From an uncultured Clostridia bacterium (GTDB lineage Bacteria > Bacillota > Clostridia > Oscillospirales > CAG-272): a stretch of DNA of 9,849 nt. The position numbers and the translations under genes are program-made. Numbering within the stretch: the stretch's first letter is position 1; each line of letters begins with the position of its first letter. The notes below the pieces were generated by a model, which ran no database searches, was not told where the DNA came from, and was given only the letters and a program-made list of their open reading frames with translations. The stretch covers positions 1 through 9,849 of the forward strand of contig CAMETB010000040.1 of assembly GCA_945936265.1 (NCBI GenBank), given 5' to 3'. Positions 1 to 4,812 of this stretch are shown one piece after another.

Positions 1-27
1 CCGCAGCAAACAAATAGGGGATGCCCC

Positions 28-68
28 ACGGGAACCCCAAAAAATGCATCATTTTTTGAGGACCCCTA
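28..68. repeat. Palindromic intergenic repeat, copy 1
   Basis: ACGGGAACCCC is followed by a perfect 8-bp hairpin (AAAAAATG at 39-46 against CATTTTTT at 50-57, loop CAT) and then GAGGACCCCTA. The same outer blocks recur in the same orientation at 242-284 around a different stem. Conserved outer sequence with a pairing but variable middle suggests a dispersed structured repeat (REP-like). That it occurs elsewhere in the genome is inference. Confidence 0.65.
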
Positions 69-91
69 ATTTGCCGACACCGAAAAAGTCA

Positions 92-192
92 ATTTATGCA
101 CTGTTATAAATTAGAAACCCATTTACATTTGCGAGAAAACTGCAATTTGGTAAATAATAAGGTTGAAATTCTAACGAATTTCTTCATTTTTA
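92..192. other. AT-rich core between imperfect inverted repeats
   Basis: This roughly 100-bp AT-rich stretch lies between an imperfect 19-nt inverted repeat (73-91 and 193-211). The inner 10 bases of that repeat, GAAAAAGTCA and TGACTTTTTC, match exactly. Inside the core is a 7-bp hairpin (GAAATTC 165-171, loop TAAC, GAATTTC 176-182). No coding potential, promoter or RNA family is recognisable. It could be the body of a very small non-autonomous element or part of a compound repeat; neither is proven. Confidence 0.4.
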
Positions 193-241
193 TGACTTTT
201 TCTTGCGTCGCTTTCGCCCCTCGACGTACGCCAGTACGCAT

Positions 242-284
242 ACGGGAACCCCAAAAAGTGTGAAGCACTTTTCGAGGACCCCTA
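242..284. repeat. Palindromic intergenic repeat, copy 2
   Basis: Second direct copy of the repeat at 28-68. ACGGGAACCCC precedes a perfect 7-bp hairpin (AAAAGTG 254-260 against CACTTTT 266-272, loop TGAAG), followed by GAGGACCCCTA. Compared with copy 1, an A-T pair in the stem is replaced by a G-C pair and the loop differs, yet pairing is kept. Immediately upstream lies another small hairpin (CGTAC 225-229 against GTACG 234-238). Confidence 0.65.
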
Positions 285-356
285 CCACGGGACGAAAACA
301 ACGCATCTCGCCTAAATCCGCCTATCCCCTTAATATCGGTAGGGTTCACGTCGTAG

Positions 357-376
357 GGGAGGGTCTTGACCCTCCC
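357..376. repeat. Strong G/C-rich hairpin upstream of cmk
   Basis: GGGAGGGTC (357-365) pairs perfectly with GACCCTCCC (368-376); with a CTTG tetraloop the stem is effectively 8 bp. No T-run follows on either strand, so an intrinsic terminator is unlikely. It sits about 50 bp before the cmk start, where it could be a dispersed palindromic element or an RNA structure at the 5' end of the operon transcript. The role is inferred only. Confidence 0.6.
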
Positions 377-424
377 GCCGAAAAGTTGAAAATCATAAAA
401 GCAAAATTTAAAAGGAGAAACGTT

Positions 425-1090
425 ATGAAAATAGCACTTGACGGACCGAGCGGAGCGGGAAAGAGCACGCTTGCAAAAAACATTGCAAAACGCCTTTCAA
501 TAGTTTACGTCGATACGGGCGCGCTTTATCGCTCGATAGGACTTTACGTTATGCGCCGGGGTGTTGACAAGGACGACACGGAAAAAATAATTTCGATGTT
601 AAAAGATATAAACCTCACGATAAATTTTATCGACGGTGAACAGAAGGTCATTTTGAACGGTGAGGACGTCGGCGATCTTATCCGCACGGGCGAGATAGCA
701 ATGTATGCCTCCGCCGTGTCGGCAATACCCGAGGTGCGCGCTTTCCTACTTGAAACGCAGAGGAAAATAGCGAGGGAAAACGACGTCATAATGGATGGCA
801 GGGATATAGGAACGGTAATTCTGCCCGACGCCGACGTAAAGATATTTCTGCTTGCTTCCCCTGAGGCGAGGGCAAAGAGAAGATATGCGGAACTCAAAGA
901 AAAGGGCGAGGAGTGTACGTACGAGCAGGTGCTTGCCGATATAACGAAGCGTGATAAAAACGACAGTACAAGAAAGATAGCTCCCGCAATTCCCGCGCCC
1001 GACGCAATATTCCTTGACAATTCCGATTTTGAGCCGGAGGAAACGCTTGAGGCGGCGCTCAATATAATAAAATCGAAGGTCGGAAAATGA
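425..1090 (+). CDS. cmk: Cytidylate kinase (CMP/dCMP kinase)
   Basis: This 221-aa protein phosphorylates CMP and dCMP to the diphosphates using ATP, in the cytosol, feeding CTP/dCTP synthesis and CDP-linked lipid precursors. Motifs seen: P-loop GPSGAGKST at residues 7-15, the nucleotide-site signature DTGALYR at 30-36, GRDIGT at 125-130, and the arginine-rich lid around KRRYAEL (151-157) and RDKNDSTRK (176-184). The length fits bacterial Cmk. ATG 425 is chosen because AGGAG sits at 413-417 and the P-loop lies just behind it; the in-frame extension upstream only translates repeat sequence. The stop overlaps the next start (ATGA), and the cmk-plsC-ispH/rpsA order is typical of Clostridia, implying co-transcription. 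Identification is secure. Confidence 0.97.
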   Translation: MKIALDGPSGAGKSTLAKNIAKRLSIVYVDTGALYRSIGLYVMRRGVDKDDTEKIISMLKDINLTINFIDGEQKVILNGEDVGDLIRTGEIAMYASAVSAIPEVRAFLLETQRKIARENDVIMDGRDIGTVILPDADVKIFLLASPEARAKRRYAELKEKGEECTYEQVLADITKRDKNDSTRKIAPAIPAPDAIFLDNSDFEPEETLEAALNIIKSKVGK

Positions 1091-1701
1091 ACAAGGTATA
1101 CAGATTTTTTAAAAAAGTATTTGGCGGATTTTTGAGATTTATATTCAAGGTAAGGGTAATAAATCCCGAAAAAGAGATAACGGGTGAGCCTTTTATACTC
1201 TGTGCAAACCATACGGGCGCGGCAGATCCGGTCATTATTTCCGTCGCAATGAAAAATCAGATATCGTATATGGCTAAAAAAGAGGCGTTTAAAATACCGA
1301 TTTTAAGGCATTTCTTAAAAGCGATAGGTACTTTCCCGATAGACAGAAAAAAAGGCGATGTTGCGGCTATAAAAAAGACGGTTGAGATATTAAAGGACGG
1401 AGGATGTGTCGGTATTTTTCCACAGGGAACACGTTGCCCCGGTGTAGATCCGAGGACCACTGAGGTAAAGAGCGGCGTGGGCATGATAGCCGCGCGGACA
1501 GGCGTCGGCATATTGCCCGTATATATCAAAACGAAAAAGAATAAGACCGGCATTTTCAAAAAAACGAGGGTTATAGTCGGTGACTATATAAGACCGTCTG
1601 AGATTGATTTTGACCTTTCCGGAATGGAGAAATACAAAAAAATATCCGAGTATGTGTTTGATAAAATATGTTCTCTCGGGGAGGGGACGGATCTCAGATG
1701 A
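1087..1701 (+). CDS. plsC: 1-acyl-sn-glycerol-3-phosphate acyltransferase (PlsC family)
   Basis: A 204-aa membrane-associated acyltransferase, expected to acylate lysophosphatidic acid at sn-2 to give phosphatidic acid, the precursor of all phospholipids. The four PlsC motifs are visible: the catalytic HX4D in NHTGAAD (residues 41-47, H42 and D47), FPIDR (83-87), FPQGTR (111-116) and the LPVYIKT block (143-149). The third motif has Q where the textbook form is EGTR. The N-terminus (residues 5-25) is basic and hydrophobic and may anchor the protein to the inner face of the membrane. The start overlaps the cmk stop by 4 bases and the stop overlaps the next start likewise, pointing to translational coupling. 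Family assignment is strong; exact acyl donor and acceptor preference cannot be read from the sequence. Confidence 0.92.
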   Translation: MNKVYRFFKKVFGGFLRFIFKVRVINPEKEITGEPFILCANHTGAADPVIISVAMKNQISYMAKKEAFKIPILRHFLKAIGTFPIDRKKGDVAAIKKTVEILKDGGCVGIFPQGTRCPGVDPRTTEVKSGVGMIAARTGVGILPVYIKTKKNKTGIFKKTRVIVGDYIRPSEIDFDLSGMEKYKKISEYVFDKICSLGEGTDLR

Positions 1702-3752
1702 TAACAGTAAGTAAAAACGCAGGTTTCTGCTTCGGGGTAAAAAGAGCCGCAGATACCGTTGAAAAACTGATAAAAGAGAGAAAAGACGGCGAGATTATAT
1801 GTACCCTCGGCAAGCTCATCCATAATGAAATCTACAACGATTATCTGAAAGAAAACGGCGTAATAACGCTTGATTCGTCAGAAATTGACGCATTTTTGAA
1901 AAGCGTAGGCGACGAATCCCACATAACGATCGTTACGAGAACACACGGAATTGAAAAGGAAATATACAAAAAGCTTGAAGAGTATTATAAGTCTCACCCG
2001 AATCTCACAATTGTTGATTGCACTTGCCCATATGTCGATAAAATACATAAGATTGCAAGCGAAAATTCGGGCGATGGGAAGGTCTTTATCATAATCGGGC
2101 AGAGAGAACATCCCGAGGTGCGTTCGATAATAAGTTATGTACACGGCGAGACAGAGGTTTTTTCTTCGTCGGAAGAACTTGAAAATTACCTTAAAAATGC
2201 AAAAAACAGCGAAAAAGAAGTAAATATAGCCGCACAGACAACCCAAAAATTGTCAGAGTGGAAAAAATGTCAGGAAATTATTAAAAAATACTGTACAAAT
2301 GCGAAAATTTTTGATACAATATGTAGTGTTACCGAGAAAAGACAATCGGAAGCCGAGGAACTTTGTAAAAAATCCGACGTCATGATAGTCATAGGCGGCA
2401 AAGAAAGTTCAAACACATCGAAACTTTTTCAGATATGCAAAAAATACTGCCCGAGGTCTTATTGGGTACAGACAGGCAGTGACATATCGCCCGATATTGT
2501 CTGCGGTGCAAAAAACATAGGAATAACTGCCGGGGCTTCAACGCCCGACGGTTTAATACAGGAGGTAAAAAATACTATGAGCGAAATCATGGAAGAAAAC
2601 TTTGCAGAGCTTTTCGCCAAATCTTTGGAGGAAAGCGGCGGAAAGGGAAAAATATATACGGGAGCAACGGTTACGGGAACGGTTATGTCGATTTCTGAAA
2701 ACGAAATTCGTCTTGACCTCGGCACGAAGGTGACGGGCGTTATCACGAGAGATCAGATAACCGAAGATAATGACGTAAAACTTTCAGAGCTGTTTAAGGT
2801 CGGCGATGAAATTGATGCGTCGGTTATGAGCGTAAGCGACAAAGACGGTATAGCGATCCTTTCCAAGAAAAAGGTTGACGGGGTAAAGAACTGGAACAAG
2901 ATAGTCGAGTATTCAAAGTCCGGTGAAACCGTTGACGGTAAGGTCAGCGAGGTAACCAAGGGCGGTCTTGTAGTTCTCGTTGATTCGGTAAAGGTATTTA
3001 TCCCCGCTTCAATGACGGGCACGTCCAAGAACGAGGACCTTTCAAAATTTGCGGGACAGACCGTACAGCTTAAAATCGTCGAGATAAAAGAGGACCGCAA
3101 GAGAGCGATAGGTTCGATAAGAGCCGTTATCAGAGAGGAAAAGAAGAAAAAGGAAGAGCTTTTCTGGAGCGAGATAGAGGAAGGCAAGGTCTACGAGGGA
3201 CCTGTTAAGAGCATAACTCCGTACGGTGCATTCGTCGATCTCGGCGGAATAGACGGTCTTGTACATATCACCGAGCTTTCGTGGAAGAGAATAAAGAATC
3301 CTGCCGAGGTAGTCAAGGTCGGCGAGGTTATAAAGGTATTCGTCAAGTCCTTTGACAAGGAAAATAAGCGTATCTCTCTCGGATACAAGACCGAGGAGGA
3401 AAATCCCTGGAACATATTCAAGTCGAAGTACGCGGTCGGCGACGTTGCAGACGTAAAGATAGTCGGCATAACCTCGTTCGGTGCATTTGCCGAGATAGTT
3501 CCCGGTGTTGACGGACTTATCCACATAAGTCAGATAGCGGACAGAAAGATTGATTCCGTTGCGTCCGTTCTCAAAGTCGGCGACGTATGCGAGGCAAAGG
3601 TAATCGAGATTGACGACGAAAAGAAGAAGGTAAGCCTTTCAATAAGAGCGCTTCTTGATACAGAGGAAAACGCGGAAGAATCCGAGGAATCCAATGAGAC
3701 CGAAGTCAAGGAACCCGAAACAACCGAAGAAAAGCCCGAGGCACAAGAGTAA
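1698..3752 (+). CDS. ispH: Bifunctional HMBPP reductase (IspH) / ribosomal protein S1 fusion
   Basis: A 684-aa fusion. Residues 1-290 are IspH, the [4Fe-4S] enzyme that makes IPP and DMAPP in the last step of the MEP pathway. The three cluster cysteines are visible as GFCFGV (C11), CTCP (C110) and DTIC (C209). Substrate-site residues appear as H42, H83, H138 and E140 in EHPE, QTT at 180-182, SSNT at 237-240 and TAGASTPD at 277-284. Four S1 RNA-binding repeats follow at roughly 317-388, 406-477, 494-563 and 579-650; the last two are most canonical (YGAFVDL, FGAFAEI). The tail (651-684) is strongly acidic and Glu-rich. ATG 1698 is chosen because it overlaps the plsC stop (ATGA), has a GGGGAGGGG box about 12 nt upstream and begins right at the IspH fold; the in-frame ATG 30 bases earlier is less likely. 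This fusion is established in Clostridia. Whether the S1 part acts on ribosomes or mainly on mRNA is not shown here. Confidence 0.95.
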   Translation: MITVSKNAGFCFGVKRAADTVEKLIKERKDGEIICTLGKLIHNEIYNDYLKENGVITLDSSEIDAFLKSVGDESHITIVTRTHGIEKEIYKKLEEYYKSHPNLTIVDCTCPYVDKIHKIASENSGDGKVFIIIGQREHPEVRSIISYVHGETEVFSSSEELENYLKNAKNSEKEVNIAAQTTQKLSEWKKCQEIIKKYCTNAKIFDTICSVTEKRQSEAEELCKKSDVMIVIGGKESSNTSKLFQICKKYCPRSYWVQTGSDISPDIVCGAKNIGITAGASTPDGLIQEVKNTMSEIMEENFAELFAKSLEESGGKGKIYTGATVTGTVMSISENEIRLDLGTKVTGVITRDQITEDNDVKLSELFKVGDEIDASVMSVSDKDGIAILSKKKVDGVKNWNKIVEYSKSGETVDGKVSEVTKGGLVVLVDSVKVFIPASMTGTSKNEDLSKFAGQTVQLKIVEIKEDRKRAIGSIRAVIREEKKKKEELFWSEIEEGKVYEGPVKSITPYGAFVDLGGIDGLVHITELSWKRIKNPAEVVKVGEVIKVFVKSFDKENKRISLGYKTEEENPWNIFKSKYAVGDVADVKIVGITSFGAFAEIVPGVDGLIHISQIADRKIDSVASVLKVGDVCEAKVIEIDDEKKKVSLSIRALLDTEENAEESEESNETEVKEPETTEEKPEAQE

Positions 3753-3778
3753 ATCCTCGGAAGAATAAATAAAACTTA

Positions 3779-3812
3779 CGGGGCTATCTCAAATTTAATT
3801 GAGATAGCCCCG
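3779..3812. terminator. Hairpin terminator closing the cmk operon, possibly bidirectional
   Basis: A perfect 14-bp stem (3779-3792 against 3799-3812, arms beginning CGGGGCTATCTC) with a 6-nt loop lies 26 bp after the ispH-S1 stop. On the plus strand only three T follow. On the minus strand the stem is followed by a looser T-rich run (GTAAGTTTTATTTATT). It can therefore end the operon and also transcripts of the minus-strand miniprotein gene that converge on it. Confidence 0.75.
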
Positions 3813-3883
3813 TTTGGAGGATGGATTAATTTTGACAATCGGAGCTGTCAGTGTGGCAACCCCGCCTGAAAGTTAAACCGGAA

Positions 3884-3997
3884 TCAGCAACCGCAGCAGC
3901 AGGACAAAACTATAGCGGCAAGTATGATGATCCAAATGACTTCGTTGTCAAAAAGATTGCACAAACAGTTGTTCATAACATTACCATTTCTCTTCAT
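3884..3997 (-). CDS. Cysteine-rich single-pass membrane miniprotein (37 aa), unknown function
   Basis: This short frame reads as a 37-aa protein. A polar start (MKRNGNVMNN) leads to C11 and C13 (CLCNLFDNE), then a hydrophobic segment at about 20-32 (VIWIIILAAIVLS), ending in CCCGC (C33, C34, C35, C37). The ATG at 3997 has AAAGGA about 8 nt upstream; an inner ATG at 3976 would give 30 aa but has a poorer site. The layout, cysteine pairs on both sides of one membrane helix, resembles small Cys-rich hypothetical proteins that I recall from Clostridia, but no function is known to me. It lies 105 bp downstream of the zinc-ribbon gene on the same strand and upstream of a hairpin that could terminate it. 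No strong own promoter is obvious, though AT-rich -10-like sequences occur around 4067-4080. Metal or redox roles would be guesses. Confidence 0.6.
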   Translation of the reverse strand: MKRNGNVMNNCLCNLFDNEVIWIIILAAIVLSCCCGC

Positions 3998-4102
3998 GAG
4001 AATAATCCTTTTCGATATATTTTAAGAGTGAGCACCGAAATGTAATGAATTATCGCGTCACTCTGTTATAATATTATGTCGAAATTTAGGGAATGTTACC
4101 GA

Positions 4103-4729
4103 TTATTCAAGAGTTAAGGAATCGGCATTCAGAAAGTCGTGTGCCTCTATCATACCGTTTGCGGTTATATCCTTTGACGCACCGCACTTTTTGCATCTTA
4201 CGGTTATTTTGTCCTTTGATATTTCACAGACATAGTCGCCCGTATCCTCGCATTTGCAATATATTTTGCCTTCGTCGTTAAGTTCGCTCACCACATATGC
4301 AAGTATGTCAAGCACCTGCGGTTCCGGGAGTGAGTTTTCCTCGCCCTTTAACTGATCAAGCGATGCGTCTCCGAGCATTTTTATAAGTTCATCGTTAGAC
4401 TTTTTAACCGCCTCCTCAACGGATTCCGGCTTGCCCATAAAGCAAATATCGACACCCGAGAGATTGCATGGAATTATGAAAATATCGCTTCCGAAAAACA
4501 CATTCTGAGATATTACAAAAGAGTGGTTTGTCGAGCATACCAGACATGGTACGGTTAAGCGTATTTTGCCGTCTTTTGTCTTTTCAAGGGTGAGATAACT
4601 GCCGCCGCAGTCACACTTTAAACGGAACATATCGCCGCTTAATGAAAATATGCCGACGGGTGCGGTGGGAACGCCTCCGCATGCGGGGCATCTGTAAGCA
4701 AGAGTTGTTTGTTTTGGTGATAAAATCAT
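4103..4729 (-). CDS. Multi-zinc-ribbon protein of unknown function
   Basis: I do not recognise a named family for this 208-aa protein. It has three clusters of paired cysteines. The first is CPACGG (14-17) with CDCGG (39-41), like a complete zinc ribbon. The second is CLVC (62-65) followed by H69, C88 and C96. The third is C-terminal: CKC (158-160), C168 and CKKCG (179-182). An acidic, probably helical linker (about 101-150) separates the second from the third. There is no signal peptide or membrane segment, so it is likely cytosolic; nucleic-acid or protein binding is a plausible inference. The ATG at 4729 has GAGGT about 7 nt upstream and a perfect sigma-A promoter. It is divergent from the helicase gene and may share a control region with it, but a functional link is not shown. 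Confidence 0.8.
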   Translation of the reverse strand: MILSPKQTTLAYRCPACGGVPTAPVGIFSLSGDMFRLKCDCGGSYLTLEKTKDGKIRLTVPCLVCSTNHSFVISQNVFFGSDIFIIPCNLSGVDICFMGKPESVEEAVKKSNDELIKMLGDASLDQLKGEENSLPEPQVLDILAYVVSELNDEGKIYCKCEDTGDYVCEISKDKITVRCKKCGASKDITANGMIEAHDFLNADSLTLE

Positions 4730-4758
4730 AGGAATACCTCTTTCAAATCGCTACAATA

Positions 4759-4787
4759 ATTATACTACCTTAATTTATATATGTCAA
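4759..4787 (-). promoter_or_regulatory. Consensus sigma-A promoter of the zinc-ribbon gene
   Basis: On the minus strand TTGACA (4782-4787) and TATAAT (4759-4764) are separated by exactly 17 bp, a perfect match to the vegetative consensus. Transcription would begin near 4752, giving a leader of about 22 nt with GAGGT before the ATG at 4729. On the plus strand TATACT (4761-4766) overlaps this -10 and could drive the divergent helicase gene, though without a good -35. Confidence 0.85.
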
Positions 4788-4812
4788 TATCAAAGGAAAA
4801 GGAGATGAAAAT

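Larger units (their letters stand above)
1..424. other. Intergenic repeat-rich region upstream of cmk
   Basis: No credible gene is visible. Open frames exist, including one running in frame into cmk, but they translate palindromic repeats and lack a ribosome binding site or family resemblance. The region holds two direct copies of a hairpin repeat (28-68 and 242-284), an imperfect inverted repeat (73-91 against 193-211) around an AT-rich core, a small CGTAC/GTACG hairpin (225-238), and a strong hairpin at 357-376. Near the left edge GGGG-ATG-CCCC (17-27) can also pair. I found no convincing sigma-A promoter for cmk here; TTGAAA at 386-391 has no good -10 partner. Confidence 0.7.

Noticed and set aside
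1..300. CRISPR-like array from the repeated GGGAACCCC units
   Set aside because: Only two copies about 200 bp apart, with variable stems and no regular spacers or cas genes, which does not fit a CRISPR array.
203..424. 74-residue in-frame N-terminal extension of cmk
   Set aside because: It translates palindromic repeat DNA, lacks a ribosome binding site at its ATG, and the P-loop of Cmk begins just after ATG 425, which has a good AGGAG.
544..1212. 222-aa antisense open frame across cmk
   Set aside because: It lies opposite the well-supported cmk gene, has biased Ser/Ile-rich composition typical of a complementary-strand shadow, and has no motifs.
3042..3524. Minus-strand open frames opposite the S1 repeats
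   Set aside because: They are shadows of a long coding region; no ribosome binding site or domain is visible.
3832..3876. 14-codon plus-strand frame starting TTG after GGAGG (3816-3820)
   Set aside because: Spacing of 11 nt, a rare start codon and extreme shortness give no support beyond chance, and it follows directly after a terminator hairpin.
3851..4045. 64-aa plus-strand open frame
   Set aside because: It has no ribosome site and no recognisable features; the opposite strand holds the more convincing miniprotein frame with AAAGGA and clustered cysteines.
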